Source: Jeotgalibacillus soli (lineage in GTDB: Bacteria > Bacillota > Bacilli > Bacillales > Jeotgalibacillaceae). Taken from it: DNA of 64,000 bases. Shown here in pieces: positions 52,558 to 62,875 of the stretch. A program made the translations under genes and the position numbers. The notes beneath the pieces are model-generated. The model saw nothing but the letters and a program-made list of their open reading frames with translations, ran no database searches and was not told the DNA's origin. The stretch is taken from assembly GCF_000829435.1 (NCBI RefSeq), contig NZ_JXRP01000017.1, positions 224,508 to 288,507 on the forward strand, given 5' to 3'. Position 1 is the first letter of the stretch. Each line of letters begins with the position of its first letter.

Positions 52558-54255
52558 ATGAAAACATTTGATCAGTATACGTATAAACGTCCAGTTTTTG
52601 AAGAAGAAAAGATTCGATTTGAAAATCTGTTGAATAAATTTAAAAATGCAGCCACTGCAGATGAGCAGATAAAGGCAATTGAAGAAATCAATCGTTTTAG
52701 AAATGCCCTTTCAACTCAGTCAAACCTTGTGTACATTCGTGCATCCATCGATACAAATGATGATTTTTATCAAAAGGAACGCGATTATTTTGATGAAATA
52801 GAACCTCAGCTTAAGGAATTAGATACTGAATTTTATAAAGAATTAATCGCTTCAAAATGGCGTAAGGAATTGGAAGAAAAGTGGGGAAGTCAGCTTTTTG
52901 GAATTGCTGAATCTGAAATAAAGTCATTTTCACCTGAGGTCATCTCTTTATTACAAAAGGAGAATAAGCTATCCTCTGAGTATTCAAAGCTAGTAGCTTC
53001 TGCAGAAGTAGAGTTCAATGGTGAAACGCTAACCCTTGCTCAGTTGGATACATACACAGAATCAACGGATAGGGAAACTCGAAAAAAAGCGATGACCACG
53101 AAATTTGATTTTTTCCAGCAGCATGAAAAGAAGTTTGATGATCTTTATGACCAGCTTGTAAAAGTAAGAGATGAGATTGCGACTACGCTTGGTTATAAAA
53201 ACTTTGTTGAGCTTGGTTATGTTCGAATGCTCCGTATTGATTATAACGCAGAGATGGTAAAAGCATTTAGAGACCAAGTGCGTGATTACATTGTCCCGCT
53301 TACGTCAAAGCTACGTAAGCGTCAGGCTGAACGTATTGGTGTACAGCCATTTAACTACTACGACGAGCCGTTGAAATTTCTTACAGGGAATGCAGTTCCT
53401 AAAGGCACTCCAGATTGGATCATCAACAACGGCAAACAAATGTATAAAGAGCTTTCACCTGAAACAGATGAGTTTTTTACCTTTATGACAGAGCGAAAGC
53501 TGATGGATTTAGAGGCAAAAAAAGGAAAAGAATCAGGTGGATATTGTACCTTTATCGAAGAATATCAATCACCATTTATCTTCTCTAACTTTAATGGAAC
53601 GAGTGGAGACATTGATGTATTAACTCACGAGGCAGGACATGCCTTCCAGGTTTATTCAAGCCGAAATATTGGAATCCCTGAGTATTTGTGGCCAACATAT
53701 GAGTCAGCCGAGATTCATTCCATGAGTATGGAATTTTTCACATGGCCATGGATGAGCTTGTTTTTTGAGGAACAAACGGAAAAATATAAATTTTCTCATT
53801 TAAGTGATGGGCTTCTCTTTTTACCTTATGGAGTAGCAGTTGATGAATTTCAGCATGTTGTATATGAAAATCCTGAAATGACGCCAGCTGAAAGAAAGGA
53901 AGCCTGGAAGAAAATTGAACAAATTTATTTACCGGACCGTGATTATGGTGGTCATGTGTATTTAGAGGCGGGGGGCTTTTGGCAAAGACAAGCTCATATT
54001 TACAACTCCCCATTTTATTATATTGATTATACGCTAGCTCAGATTTGTGCATTTCAATTTTGGAAGCGTTCAAGAGAAAATCATGAGGATGCCTGGAAGG
54101 ATTATCTTCATTTATGCCAGCTGGGCGGCTCAAAATCATTTACTGCACTTGTTAAAGAGGCAAATTTAATCTCTCCATTTGAAGAGGGCTGTGTAGAGTC
54201 CGTCATTGATTCAATCGAGGATTGGTTAAATTCAGTCGATGATAAATCCTTGTAA
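52558..54255 (+). CDS. M3-family oligoendopeptidase
   Basis: The 565-residue protein is an M3 metallopeptidase. The zinc motif is VLTHEAGHAFQVYSSR (HEAGH about 358-362) with the downstream third ligand in YESAEIHSMSMEFFTWPW. GYCTFIEEYQSPFIFSNFNG is the family's substrate-side loop. It hydrolyses short peptides in the cytosol, in the manner of PepF/thimet peptidases. A good site (CGAAGGAGG) precedes ATG 52558. Complete length. Confidence 0.9.
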   Translation: MKTFDQYTYKRPVFEEEKIRFENLLNKFKNAATADEQIKAIEEINRFRNALSTQSNLVYIRASIDTNDDFYQKERDYFDEIEPQLKELDTEFYKELIASKWRKELEEKWGSQLFGIAESEIKSFSPEVISLLQKENKLSSEYSKLVASAEVEFNGETLTLAQLDTYTESTDRETRKKAMTTKFDFFQQHEKKFDDLYDQLVKVRDEIATTLGYKNFVELGYVRMLRIDYNAEMVKAFRDQVRDYIVPLTSKLRKRQAERIGVQPFNYYDEPLKFLTGNAVPKGTPDWIINNGKQMYKELSPETDEFFTFMTERKLMDLEAKKGKESGGYCTFIEEYQSPFIFSNFNGTSGDIDVLTHEAGHAFQVYSSRNIGIPEYLWPTYESAEIHSMSMEFFTWPWMSLFFEEQTEKYKFSHLSDGLLFLPYGVAVDEFQHVVYENPEMTPAERKEAWKKIEQIYLPDRDYGGHVYLEAGGFWQRQAHIYNSPFYYIDYTLAQICAFQFWKRSRENHEDAWKDYLHLCQLGGSKSFTALVKEANLISPFEEGCVESVIDSIEDWLNSVDDKSL

Positions 54256-54259
54256 TTAT

Positions 54260-54292
54260 AAAAAAGGGATGCAGTCAAAGCATCCCTTTTTT
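54260..54292. terminator. Bidirectional terminator
   Basis: AAAAAAGGGATGC pairs with GCATCCCTTTTTT between the M3 peptidase and the convergent clpE gene. Confidence 0.9.
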
Positions 54293-54293
54293 A

Positions 54294-56417
54294 TTATGCC
54301 TGTTGAATTTGAATGTTTCCTTCAACCAGCACAGCTTTTATTGATTTGTGGTCAGGCTCTTCATACATAAAGTCAGTAATACCATCTTCAAGATGCTCTT
54401 GGATAGCACGGCGCAATGGGCGGGCGCCAAATGATGGGTGGTATCCAAGCTCCGCAAGTTTTTCTTTTACTTCATCAGATACTGTGAGTGTCAGATCCTG
54501 CTCAGAAATGATTTCCTGTAGGTCTTTTAGCATAATATCGATGATCTCAAGAAGGTGTGGCTTTTCTAAGGATGAGAATTCAATGATGCTGTCGAAACGG
54601 TTTAAAAATTCCGGTTTGAAAAACTGCCCAAGTGAGTCAAGTAAACCCGCTTCATTAATCGCTTCGCTTGTTCCGAATCCGACTGCTTGTTTTTTCATTC
54701 CGACACCAGCATTACTTGTCATAATAATAACCGTGTCCTTGAAATTAACCGTTCTTCCCTGACTGTCAGTTAAACGGCCGTCCTCTAATATTTGAAGGAA
54801 CATATGCATAACATCAGGGTGTGCTTTTTCAATCTCATCAAGCAATATGATGCTGTATGGAGATCGTCTAACCTTTTCTGTCAATTGACCTGCTTCATCA
54901 TGACCAACATACCCTGGAGGAGAACCGATTAGCTTGGCGACACTATGTTTTTCCATATATTCACTCATATCCAGTCGAATCATTTGATCTTTAGAGCCAA
55001 ACAATTCTTCCGCTAGAGTTTTTGACAGTTCGGTTTTACCGACACCTGTTGGACCAACGAATAAAAAGGAACCGGTAGGACGATTTTTAGATTTCAGACC
55101 AGCACGGCTTCTTCGCACAGCTTTTGCCACTTTACGCACAGCTTCTTTCTGACCAATAACCTTCTTATTAAGATTATTTTCAAGCTGCTTCATTTTAATT
55201 TGCTCATCTTCTTCAAGCTTGCCAACAGGAATTCCTGTTTTTTGTTCAATTAACTGTTGAATAACATTTTTAGTGACGATAGGACGTTCTGTCTTCCGAT
55301 CTTCTTGTAGTGTTTTTTCAAGCTTTTCCTCTTCGTCACGAAGTAGAGCTGCAGCTTCATAGTTTTCTTCTGCTAAAGCTTCTTCTTTTTCTTTGTAAAT
55401 CTGTTTAAGTCTTTTATTGATCGATTCAACGTCTGCAGCATCAATTGTAAGATTTAGCTTAGAGCCAGATTCATCAATCAGATCAATCGCTTTATCCGGC
55501 AAAAATCGGTCCTGAATATAGCGATGTGATAGAGATACGGCTGCTTGTAGAGCCTCCTCATCATATTTTACTTGATGAAACTCCTCATAACGAGAAGCAA
55601 GACCTTGCAAGATGGACAATGCTTCTTCTAAAGAAGGCTCATTTATTTGAATTGGCTGGAACCGTCGTTCAAGAGCAGCATCCTTTTCGATCTTTCGATA
55701 TTCTTTAAGGGTTGTCGCCCCTACGAGCTGAAGCTCACCGCGTGCTAGAGCAGGCTTTAATATATTTCCTGCGTCCATCGAACCTTCTGCAGATCCTGCG
55801 CCGACAAGCTGATGGATCTCGTCAATAAAGAGAATGATATTCTTACGTGATTGAAGCTCATTTACGAGCTGCTGCATTCTTTCTTCAAATTGGCCGCGAA
55901 CGCCAGTGTTTGAAACAAGTGAAGTAACGTCTAATAGGATGACTTCTTTTGTTTTGAGCTTAGCAGGAACCTTGCCTTCTGATATTCTTAATGCGAGTCC
56001 TTCAGCAACGGCTGTCTTACCGACACCTGGTTCTCCAATCAATACAGGATTATTCTTATTACGACGATTTAATACTTCTATCATACGATCAATTTCTTTA
56101 TCTCGACCAATTACGGGGTCAATGACTCCTGCTTTTGCTAGATGAGAAATGTTACGGCCATATTGCTCCAAAAGACCTTCTTGTTTTTTTAATGGTGCTG
56201 ATTTTGCTGACGGATATCCTTGATTAAAGGAAGACAAAAAGTCATCGATTGGTGATTGATTTGATGGTGAACTATTTTGGCCGTTCATAGCTGAACGTAG
56301 TTTTGCTTTTTCTTCTTTATAACAACTGGAGCACAAATTGAAATCCTGCTGTTGACTATTGATTTGAAGACGTAGCTGAACATTCGCTTGATTTGTTTGA
56401 CATTTTTCACAAACCAT
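54294..56417 (-). CDS. clpE: ATP-dependent Clp protease ATPase subunit ClpE
   Basis: The 707-residue AAA+ protein has an N-terminal zinc finger (Cys3, Cys6, Cys29, Cys32), typical of ClpE, then a first AAA module ([13 protein letters not shown] at 128-140, [14 protein letters not shown]), a UVR-type coiled segment ([21 protein letters not shown]) and a second AAA module ([31 protein letters not shown]). The C-terminal sensor-2/D2 end is [15 protein letters not shown]. It unfolds substrates for ClpP. CtsR boxes precede it, so it is heat-inducible. Confidence 0.95.
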   Translation of the reverse strand: MVCEKCQTNQANVQLRLQINSQQQDFNLCSSCYKEEKAKLRSAMNGQNSSPSNQSPIDDFLSSFNQGYPSAKSAPLKKQEGLLEQYGRNISHLAKAGVIDPVIGRDKEIDRMIEVLNRRNKNNPVLIGEPGVGKTAVAEGLALRISEGKVPAKLKTKEVILLDVTSLVSNTGVRGQFEERMQQLVNELQSRKNIILFIDEIHQLVGAGSAEGSMDAGNILKPALARGELQLVGATTLKEYRKIEKDAALERRFQPIQINEPSLEEALSILQGLASRYEEFHQVKYDEEALQAAVSLSHRYIQDRFLPDKAIDLIDESGSKLNLTIDAADVESINKRLKQIYKEKEEALAEENYEAAALLRDEEEKLEKTLQEDRKTERPIVTKNVIQQLIEQKTGIPVGKLEEDEQIKMKQLENNLNKKVIGQKEAVRKVAKAVRRSRAGLKSKNRPTGSFLFVGPTGVGKTELSKTLAEELFGSKDQMIRLDMSEYMEKHSVAKLIGSPPGYVGHDEAGQLTEKVRRSPYSIILLDEIEKAHPDVMHMFLQILEDGRLTDSQGRTVNFKDTVIIMTSNAGVGMKKQAVGFGTSEAINEAGLLDSLGQFFKPEFLNRFDSIIEFSSLEKPHLLEIIDIMLKDLQEIISEQDLTLTVSDEVKEKLAELGYHPSFGARPLRRAIQEHLEDGITDFMYEEPDHKSIKAVLVEGNIQIQQA

Positions 56418-56499
56418 TGTGACTCCCCCTTAATGATGAATTATTAGAATGTTTTGTTATTGTATCGAACGTAAAGTCAGGTGTCTATTTTTCTGCTTG

Positions 56500-56555
56500 T
56501 TTGACAATCTTTGACCTTATATGAATAGTATAGTTTGACCTAATTTGACTTTCAA
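56500..56555 (-). promoter_or_regulatory. clpE promoter with two CtsR boxes
   Basis: Minus strand: TTGAAA, 17 bases, TATACT forms a vegetative promoter (-35 at 56550-56555, -10 at 56527-56532). The spacer holds AGTCAAA-TTA-GGTCAAA (56534-56550), and 10 bp past the -10 is GGTCAAA-GAT-TGTCAAA (56500-56516). Both fit the CtsR heptad repeat RGTCAAA-NAN-RGTCAAA with one mismatch each. Confidence 0.85.
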
Positions 56556-56690
56556 CTATTTTGCTTGAATCTTAATTAAGGGGGAGATAGCAAATGATGA
56601 TTAAGTAGAGTGGGTGGAGTTGTGCTGCGGGGGAAATGGTTTAAAAGTATCTTGAATAATAGGCCTTCTATTTGACAACATTGCATTAAA

Positions 56691-56724
56691 AAAGCACAAA
56701 GGAGCTTGCCCTCTGTGCTTTAAA
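56691..56724 (-). terminator. Terminator below CPBP protease gene
   Basis: On the minus strand AAAGCACA pairs with TGTGCTTT around a bulged stem (GAGGGC/GCTCC) and is followed by T6. It lies about 125 bp after the CPBP gene. The rest of 56556-56846 shows no gene. Confidence 0.6.
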
Positions 56725-56846
56725 AATTCTTATGCAATTGACTCTGTTAATACAATATTCTTTATACCATATATGTTGACACTATATTTTTAAAAAATGT
56801 TCCTTAATATAATTCTTCTTAGATGGAAATAATCAGGAATGATCCA

Positions 56847-57452
56847 TTAAAGAAACGGTATGACATAAAAAAATAATAAATCAAATGTAAGATGTGATAC
56901 GATGACTAAAGGAATGCTTCTCTTCCAAGCGTATAACATTCCCCAAAATAGGCCGCCCACCATTGCAGCCATTATCCATACCCACTCCCCCGAGAAAATA
57001 AATACAGATCCTGCAAGAACTGCGGTAAGGATAATGGCCATTGAGGTAGATAAATGCCGATGAAGGCACTTTTGAACAAAGCCACGCCAAAATATTTCTT
57101 CGCCCGGTATAATAATCAGGAAAAGTACAATATATTTCCATAAATGATCAGGTTCAATTCGCTGATACAGATCCGATATTGTGTTATCTGCATTTCCTGG
57201 TATAAAGGTCATAAGCTGATAGCCTATAAGAAATATTCCGTACATTAGTATCCCTGAAGAAATGCCATACAACAAGTATTGACCAACAGAGAGTTCATGG
57301 TCTAGCTTCGTTTGTATGATGCTTAATGCAATCATAACAAGTGCTGTACCCGAATAAAGGTACCAAAAAATAGAACGGTCCATAAAAGTAATGTACATTA
57401 GGACATGGACAACAAACAGGCTTAACCCTAGTCCAATTATTTGTTGTTTCAT
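56847..57452 (-). CDS. CPBP-family intramembrane metalloprotease
   Basis: The 201-residue polytopic protein carries the CAAX/CPBP motifs: IIPGEEIFWRGFVQKCL (motif 1, EExxxR, about 115-131) and SGEWVWIMAAMVGGLFWGMLYAW, then IVSHLTFDLLFFYV (final His). ATG 57452 is used because AAAGGAG is 11 bases upstream; a longer start at 57488 exists. Family members process peptides or protect against bacteriocins at the membrane; the substrate is unknown. Confidence 0.82.
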   Translation of the reverse strand: MKQQIIGLGLSLFVVHVLMYITFMDRSIFWYLYSGTALVMIALSIIQTKLDHELSVGQYLLYGISSGILMYGIFLIGYQLMTFIPGNADNTISDLYQRIEPDHLWKYIVLFLIIIPGEEIFWRGFVQKCLHRHLSTSMAIILTAVLAGSVFIFSGEWVWIMAAMVGGLFWGMLYAWKRSIPLVIVSHLTFDLLFFYVIPFL

Positions 57453-57640
57453 CGCTCTTACAACTCCTTTATCCCCTGGCATTCTCATTTATTGAATAAT
57501 TTGATTGATCATTGAACAAGTAAATGAGATCTTTTCTGTAAAAACAATAATTAAACATAAAGTCCATTTTACCAAAAAAAGATCAATGGGAATAGGGGAT
57601 AAAGTATTTTTAAAATCGTGAATCAATTCGTGCAATAAAG

Positions 57641-57688
57641 AAAAATCCCACCAATGCGCTTATATAGATTCTTCTTTGCGCAATGGGG
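57641..57688 (-). terminator. Terminator after ykvS
   Basis: Minus-strand CCCCATTGCGC pairs with GCGCATTGGTGGG with one mismatch and one bulge, followed by ATTTTTC. It begins 10 bp after the ykvS stop. Confidence 0.55.
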
Positions 57689-57697
57689 AGAAGAGTT

Positions 57698-57886
57698 TTA
57701 GCTAGCTGATTCTGCAATAATTTTATATTTTTTATGATTAACGACTGTTTTGTCCTCAAGCTCAAGCTCTAGATAGTTGTCCATAATCGTTAAATCAACA
57801 ATAACTGAATTCTCATTTACTTTTTCAACGATGCCTCTTAATCCGTTTCGAAATTCGATTACATTTCCCACTTCTGCTACTTTCAT
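57698..57886 (-). CDS. ykvS: DUF2187 small protein YkvS
   Basis: The 62-residue protein (MKVAEVGNVIEFRNGLRGIV, then EKVNENSVIVDLTIM and VNHKKYKII) is a DUF2187/KOW-like beta-barrel protein. ATG 57886 follows AAAGGACG. The name comes from the B. subtilis ykv locus, where ykvS carries this domain. Function is unknown. It is divergent from the 64-residue gene at 58107. Confidence 0.78.
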   Translation of the reverse strand: MKVAEVGNVIEFRNGLRGIVEKVNENSVIVDLTIMDNYLELELEDKTVVNHKKYKIIAESAS

Positions 57887-57978
57887 ATGTGATCGTCCTT
57901 TCCACAATGTAAAATGAAGATTACTAAAAGCCCTTCAAACACTTTATTGAACAAAGAGTTTGATGGTAATGGAATTTG

Positions 57979-58007
57979 TTGTCCATTTTCGGGTAATTAG
58001 GTATAGT
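57979..58007 (+). promoter_or_regulatory. SigA promoter of the 58107-59050 operon
   Basis: TTGTCC (57979-57984), 17 bases, TATAGT (58002-58007), about 100 bp before the first ORF. Confidence 0.6.
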
Positions 58008-58106
58008 GTGCATGAAAACAATACAAAAAGAAAGATATTTATTCAAAATAATATTATTTTTATGAAAGCCTATTCATGACAGATCTAACAAGGAGAAATT
58101 CATTAA

Positions 58107-58301
58107 ATGAATAAAGAAGAAATGATCGAAATGCTAAATGAACTAAAAGAGAAAAAGATTGAACAATTATTTATTAGTAAAGAGGATTTTCCTGTGTGTA
58201 GGGAGCTGATCCTCGCAAGAGACGATTTTAAGCATTTCAGAGGAATCGCTCAAAGAAATGGTGATATTATTTATCACTATATGAATGAACCGAGAAGCTA
58301 A
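58107..58301 (+). CDS. Unrecognised 64-residue protein
   Basis: ATG 58107 follows AAGGAGAAA. The product (MNKEEMIEMLNELKEKKIEQ, then FISKEDFPVCRELILAR, DDFKHFRGIAQRNGDIIYHYM) is soluble, charged and mostly helical, with one Cys. It lies 11 bp upstream of the SDR gene and should be cotranscribed with it. No family was recognised and no function can be proposed. Confidence 0.65.
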   Translation: MNKEEMIEMLNELKEKKIEQLFISKEDFPVCRELILARDDFKHFRGIAQRNGDIIYHYMNEPRS

Positions 58302-58312
58302 GGAGGAAATTA

Positions 58313-59050
58313 ATGATGGATCATAAGAGAACCATTGTCGTATCAGGTGCAGCAAAAGGAATCGGTCTGGAAATCGCTAAGGCTTTTGCTGATCAAAAAG
58401 AAATGGTCTATATGCTTGATGTCGATACAGCTAAAGGAAAAGAAGAAGCAGCGGCTTTAAATGAGAAAGGTTATAATGTAATATTTAAAACATGTAATGT
58501 AGGTCACTTAGCCGAAGTCGAAAATGTGATGAAAGAAATTTATAACGAGTCTGGCAGAATTGATGTCCTTATTAATAACGCTGGTAAGTCTAAATTCACA
58601 TCAATATGGGATGTAACAGAGGATGAGTGGGATGATGTTTTATCCAGCAACTTAAGCAGCATATTCTTTTGTTCCAGGGAGGCTGCAAAGTACATGAAGA
58701 GTGGTTCAATCGTTAATATGAGTTCCACGAGAGCGTTCATGTCAGAACCCGATACGGAAGCCTATTCCGCCACAAAGGGAGGCATTATCGCTTTAACTCA
58801 CTCGTTGGCCGTTACTTTATCGGAAAATGGGATTACCGTTAATGCGATAAGTCCTGGATGGATTGAGACGGAAGCATACGAGGAATTAAGAGAGATTGAC
58901 CACGCTCAGCATCTTTCCCATCGTGTGGGAAAACCAAGCGATATCGCTCGTGCATGTATTTTCCTTACAGACCCTAAAAATACATTCATTACAGGAGAAA
59001 ATCTGATAATAGACGGTGGAATGACAAGAAAAATGATATATGAGCACTAA
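58313..59050 (+). CDS. Short-chain dehydrogenase/reductase
   Basis: The 245-residue protein has the SDR landmarks: VVSGAAKGIGLEIAKAFAD (TGxxxGxG-type, about 10-28), LINNAGKSKF (NNAG, about 86-95), a Ser in VNMSSTRAF and YSATKGG (Tyr-x-x-x-Lys, about 151-157), and ISPGWIETEAYEE. The cofactor-selecting residue after strand 2 is Asp in MLDVD, which favours NAD(H). The substrate is unknown. ATG 58313 or 58316 may be used, after AGGAGG. Confidence 0.88.
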   Translation: MMDHKRTIVVSGAAKGIGLEIAKAFADQKEMVYMLDVDTAKGKEEAAALNEKGYNVIFKTCNVGHLAEVENVMKEIYNESGRIDVLINNAGKSKFTSIWDVTEDEWDDVLSSNLSSIFFCSREAAKYMKSGSIVNMSSTRAFMSEPDTEAYSATKGGIIALTHSLAVTLSENGITVNAISPGWIETEAYEELREIDHAQHLSHRVGKPSDIARACIFLTDPKNTFITGENLIIDGGMTRKMIYEH

Positions 59051-59060
59051 ATTAGTAATG

Positions 59061-59096
59061 GGTCGGTCTCTGACATGAAAGAGACTGATCTTTTTT
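59061..59096 (+). terminator. Terminator after SDR gene
   Basis: GGTCGGTCTC pairs with GAGACTGATC using two G-U pairs, followed by TTTTTT. Confidence 0.75.
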
Positions 59097-59373
59097 ACGA
59101 TCATATTATCTGAATATTCCATGTGAATTCAAGGTATCATACGATAATTACCGGATATTTTTTATTATTATAATGTAGCGGCAATTTTGGCTAGCGGGTT
59201 TCTTCTGATAAATAAACAGGATTTTGTACATTTTAAAAAAGAGTCAAGATATAAATTGCAGAGTGACAATACCGATTGTTCGGTTACCATTATAAAGAAG
59301 TAATTGGCATGTGAGGCAACAAGAACCGAATTTTAAGGGAAATTGATCATATTAGGACAAGGAAGACACAGGC

Positions 59374-59541
59374 ATGAAAGTATTCGCGCTTGATTCTCAT
59401 GAATGGGTTTAATGTGCAATGATGATTTTTTGATCTTATGAAATGATCAGACATGGTCTACAGGAGATTTCAAATGATAAAGTTGTCATTCTTAAACCGG
59501 AAGTTAAGCAACTAGCCCGTCAAATCATTCACAAAAAATAA
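59374..59541 (+). pseudogene. Possible decayed short ORF
   Basis: One frame from ATG 59374 (GGAAG upstream) to TAA 59541 reads KVFALDSHEW, then two stops, then MIRHGLQEISNDKVVILKPEVK and RQIIHKK. The later 30 codons look coding in composition, but no family was recognised. The remaining stretches 59097-59373 and 59542-59676 show no gene, RNA or repeat. Confidence 0.3.
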
Positions 59542-59676
59542 ATAATTTAAGACAAACGAGATGAAAACGCTTTTATTTATCAAATTAATTGTGCTACTCG
59601 AGAGTACATGCTATTCTTATTTCTTGAGAGATTATAAAACAAGTTCACTGGATAAATAACCATTTAATTCACTTGA

Positions 59677-59705
59677 TTGACTAGTTAATTGAAATCGTTT
59701 AATTT
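59677..59705 (+). promoter_or_regulatory. Candidate ptsHI promoter
   Basis: TTGACT (59677-59682), 17 bases, TAATTT (59700-59705). Good -35, moderate -10; about 46 bp before the ptsH start. Confidence 0.45.
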
Positions 59706-59750
59706 ATTACGGTGACATTGTAAATACAAGTTAAAAGGAGACGATTTAAC

Positions 59751-60017
59751 ATGGCACAAAAACAATTTACAGTAACAGCAGAAACGGGAATTCACGCACG
59801 CCCGGCAACACTTTTGGTTCAAACTGCAAGCAAGTTTGACTCTGATATTCAATTAGAGTACAAAGGTAAAAAAGTAAACTTAAAATCCATCATGGGTGTT
59901 ATGTCTCTTGGTGTTGGCAAAGACGCTGAAATCATCATTTATGCTGAAGGAAGCGATGAGCAGGAAGCTCTAAACAGCCTTGAAGAAACACTTAAAAAAG
60001 AAGGTTTGGCTGAGTAA
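59751..60017 (+). CDS. ptsH: Phosphocarrier protein HPr
   Basis: The 88-residue protein has His15 in [14 protein letters not shown] (phosphorylated by enzyme I) and Ser46 in [13 protein letters not shown] (the HPr-kinase site used in carbon catabolite control). AAAAGGAGACG precedes ATG 59751. Its stop overlaps the ptsI start by one base. No glucose permease gene (ptsG) precedes it, unlike B. subtilis. Confidence 0.97.
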   Translation: MAQKQFTVTAETGIHARPATLLVQTASKFDSDIQLEYKGKKVNLKSIMGVMSLGVGKDAEIIIYAEGSDEQEALNSLEETLKKEGLAE

Positions 60018-61735
60018 TGTCTTCTATATTAAAGGGTATTGCAGCGTCTAGCGGTATTGCGATTGCAAAAGCTTATCGTCTAGTAGAGCCAGATTTGTCG
60101 TTTGAAACAAAAAAAGTAAGCGATACAGTCAGTGAAGTAAAGCGCTTTAAGGAAGCGGTTGCGCTATCAACTTCTGAACTTGAAGCCATTCGTGACCGTG
60201 CGAAGGTAGAACTAGGAGAAGACAAAGCTGCGATTTTTGAAGCACATCTTCTTGTTTTAAGTGATCCAGAACTTCTTGGTCCAATTGAAGACAAAATCAC
60301 ACAAGAGGCAGTTAATGCGGAAGCGTCACTCAAAGAAACTGCTGATATGTTTATTGTGATGTTCGAGCAAATGGATAATGAATACATGAGAGAACGTGCT
60401 GCTGACATTCGAGATGTAAAAAAGCGTGTGCTTTCTCATCTATTAGGTGTGAAGGTGTTAAACCCAAGCATGATTTCTGAAGAAGTGATCGTAATCGCGG
60501 AGGACTTAACACCATCTGATACAGCACAGCTTAATCGTCAGTTCGTAAAAGGATTCACAACAAATATTGGGGGAAGAACATCTCACTCAGCTATCATGGC
60601 CCGTTCTATGGAGATTCCAGCTGTCGTAGGTACAAAAGAAGCGACTGTTGAAATTGAAAATGGCGATCTTGTCATTGTAGATGGATTAAACGGTGAAGTT
60701 CATGTAAATCCAACAGAAGAAGTTGTAAAGCAGTATGAAAAGAAAGCGGCACAATTTGAAGAGCAAAAAGCTGAATGGGCAAAGCTTGTTAATGAGCCGA
60801 CTGTTTCAGCTGATGGTCATCATGTAGAATTGGCTGCCAATATTGGAACGCCTGCAGACCTTGAAGGCGTGCGTAATAATGGTGGAGAAGCGGTTGGTCT
60901 TTATCGTACGGAATTTCTTTATATGGGAAGAACAGAACTTCCAACTGAGGACGAACAGTTTGAATCCTATAAAGCTGTACTTGAAGGCATGAAAGGCAAA
61001 CCAGTTGTTGTACGTACATTAGATATTGGTGGAGACAAAGAGCTTCCATACCTTGACCTTCCTCACGAAATGAATCCATTCCTTGGGTTTAGAGCAATTC
61101 GTCTATGCTTAGAAGAACAGGATATGTTTAGAGTACAACTCCGCGCACTATTGCGTGCAAGTGAGTACGGCAATTTGAAAATTATGTTCCCAATGATTTC
61201 AAATTTGGATGAATTCCGCCAAGCAAAAGCGATTCTTTTAGAGGAAAAAGAACTTCTTGTTGAAAAAGGTGTAAACGTTTCTTCTGAGATAGAAGTTGGA
61301 ATCATGGTGGAAATCCCTTCCACAGCTGTTTTAGCTGACCAATTTGCGAAAGAAGTTGACTTCTTCAGTATTGGTACAAATGATTTAATTCAATATACAA
61401 TGGCAGCAGACCGCATGAACGAACGTATTTCTTACCTGTATCAGCCATATAATCCAGCGATTTTACGTCTGGTGAAAATGGTTATTGATGCAGCTCATAA
61501 AGAAGGAAAATGGGCAGGCATGTGTGGAGAAATGGCTGGAGATGAGATTGCCATTCCGATTCTTCTTGGATTAGGATTAGATGAGTTCTCAATGAGCGCA
61601 ACGTCAATTTTGCCGGCGCGTACACAAATTCGTCAGCTTTCAAAAGAGGATATGAAAAAACTGGCTGATGAAGTGCTTCAGTTAACAACGAATGATGAAG
61701 TGATGACAGCTGTAAAAAAAGCAATTAAATTGTAA
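60017..61735 (+). CDS. ptsI: PTS enzyme I
   Basis: The 572-residue phosphotransferase has the phosphohistidine segment [21 protein letters not shown] (His190), a PEP-binding barrel with [15 protein letters not shown] and the metal/PEP loop [20 protein letters not shown], and the catalytic Cys in [12 protein letters not shown]. It transfers phosphate from PEP to HPr. It is coupled to ptsH (TAATG). Complete length. Confidence 0.97.
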   Translation: MSSILKGIAASSGIAIAKAYRLVEPDLSFETKKVSDTVSEVKRFKEAVALSTSELEAIRDRAKVELGEDKAAIFEAHLLVLSDPELLGPIEDKITQEAVNAEASLKETADMFIVMFEQMDNEYMRERAADIRDVKKRVLSHLLGVKVLNPSMISEEVIVIAEDLTPSDTAQLNRQFVKGFTTNIGGRTSHSAIMARSMEIPAVVGTKEATVEIENGDLVIVDGLNGEVHVNPTEEVVKQYEKKAAQFEEQKAEWAKLVNEPTVSADGHHVELAANIGTPADLEGVRNNGGEAVGLYRTEFLYMGRTELPTEDEQFESYKAVLEGMKGKPVVVRTLDIGGDKELPYLDLPHEMNPFLGFRAIRLCLEEQDMFRVQLRALLRASEYGNLKIMFPMISNLDEFRQAKAILLEEKELLVEKGVNVSSEIEVGIMVEIPSTAVLADQFAKEVDFFSIGTNDLIQYTMAADRMNERISYLYQPYNPAILRLVKMVIDAAHKEGKWAGMCGEMAGDEIAIPILLGLGLDEFSMSATSILPARTQIRQLSKEDMKKLADEVLQLTTNDEVMTAVKKAIKL

Positions 61736-61828
61736 CAATAATGATATACAAAGATTGAATAAATCTTTGTGAAAAGGGAATAATGATACTAGTACAAGCA
61801 TACTTTTTCATTCTGATCTCCCTTTTTG

Positions 61829-61859
61829 AACCGGATAACCCCCATTATCCGGTTTTTTT
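61829..61859 (+). terminator. Terminator after ptsI
   Basis: AACCGGATAA pairs with TTATCCGGTT around a CCCCCA loop, with a T-run after it. Confidence 0.9.
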
Positions 61860-61881
61860 ATGCCGTTTTTTAATTTTATGC

Positions 61882-62036
61882 AATGTTAAAGACCATTGTT
61901 GACTTTGGCACGATGTTGATTGGTGCGGATAAGTGAGACTCCTGCTTAGAAAAGCGAGTCAAAGTGAGACCCAACAGGCGCATAGCGCCCGCGGAAAGCG
62001 AGCATCTGAACCGGACATCAACAGGCAAGTTAACCA
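61882..62036 (+). repeat. Dispersed intergenic repeat, copy D (long form)
   Basis: This copy begins AATGTTAAAGACCATTGTTGA, continues GCACGATGTTGATTGG and GAGACTCCTGC, has GCGCCCGCGGAAAGCGAGC late, and ends ACATCAACAGGCAAGTTAAC. It retains the GC-rich centre like copy A. It lies between the ptsI terminator and the convergent ykwB gene. Confidence 0.75.
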
Positions 62037-62061
62037 GAGATTAATTTCAAATAGAAACGAT

Positions 62062-62721
62062 TTATCCTTTAAAGGGATTTTTCCATTCCATCAGTACAGC
62101 ATTGTTATTGGATTCCTCATCATCTAAATAGCCAGGGAGTAACTCAACGGGGACACGCCCGCACTTCATTAAAAACGTTACAACAGGATCTTGCAAGGTT
62201 CCATTTTTGACCGCCGACACATATTCTTCCGGAGACATTTTTTCTTTTACTTTTTGGTAGCCAGGAATTCGGCTTCCACCTACAAGCCTGTCGGCACCTA
62301 AATAAACAACCGTTTCATACATCGCAAGCATTAATTCTTTTCCAAGTCCTAAACCTCTAAAACGCGGACTTACGCATATATCGACAACGTAGATGGATGA
62401 CCCATTCGGTTGGTGATTTCGTATATATCCTTGATCTGTTATTTCATTCCAGGTATGTTTTTCCCCTGGTTGAAGATTAACACGAAGTGCTGTCATAGAA
62501 CCGGCAATTTCGCCTTCAACCTCAACACAAAGTGCACCTTCAGGAAAGAGAGTAGTATGTGCTTCTAATTGATCATGATTCCATAAAAGCTCCTCTGGAA
62601 AGGGAGGCGGGAAAGCCTCACGTTGTATTTGAATAAGAGGGTCTGCATCAGCTAATGTATAGTTTCGAATAATCGTTTTTTTTGGCTGTTCTTTTTTAAA
62701 AGTATAGAATTCCTTCTTCAT
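62062..62721 (-). CDS. ykwB: GNAT-family N-acetyltransferase (YkwB)
   Basis: The 219-residue protein has a GNAT core: YVVDICVSPRFRGLGLGKELM (acetyl-CoA loop R-x-x-G-x-G/A, about 125-145), with an additional C-terminal extension (KCGRVPVELLPGYLDDEES). ATG 62721 follows GAAGGGAGC; upstream frame is out of family. In B. subtilis ykwB lies near ykwC, as here. The substrate is unknown. Confidence 0.8.
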   Translation of the reverse strand: MKKEFYTFKKEQPKKTIIRNYTLADADPLIQIQREAFPPPFPEELLWNHDQLEAHTTLFPEGALCVEVEGEIAGSMTALRVNLQPGEKHTWNEITDQGYIRNHQPNGSSIYVVDICVSPRFRGLGLGKELMLAMYETVVYLGADRLVGGSRIPGYQKVKEKMSPEEYVSAVKNGTLQDPVVTFLMKCGRVPVELLPGYLDDEESNNNAVLMEWKNPFKG

Positions 62722-62875
62722 TGAATGTGCTCCCTTCATTTTTTCATATTTTATCCTATCATAAAATAACTCATTAATAATGCTTGAAGCCCTAACAGCA
62801 TATAAAAGTAGTTGCGCTTTTAACCATTTAAGTGGAAAATGACAGTAATCCAAAGATCAAAGGGGAGTGGAGAAT

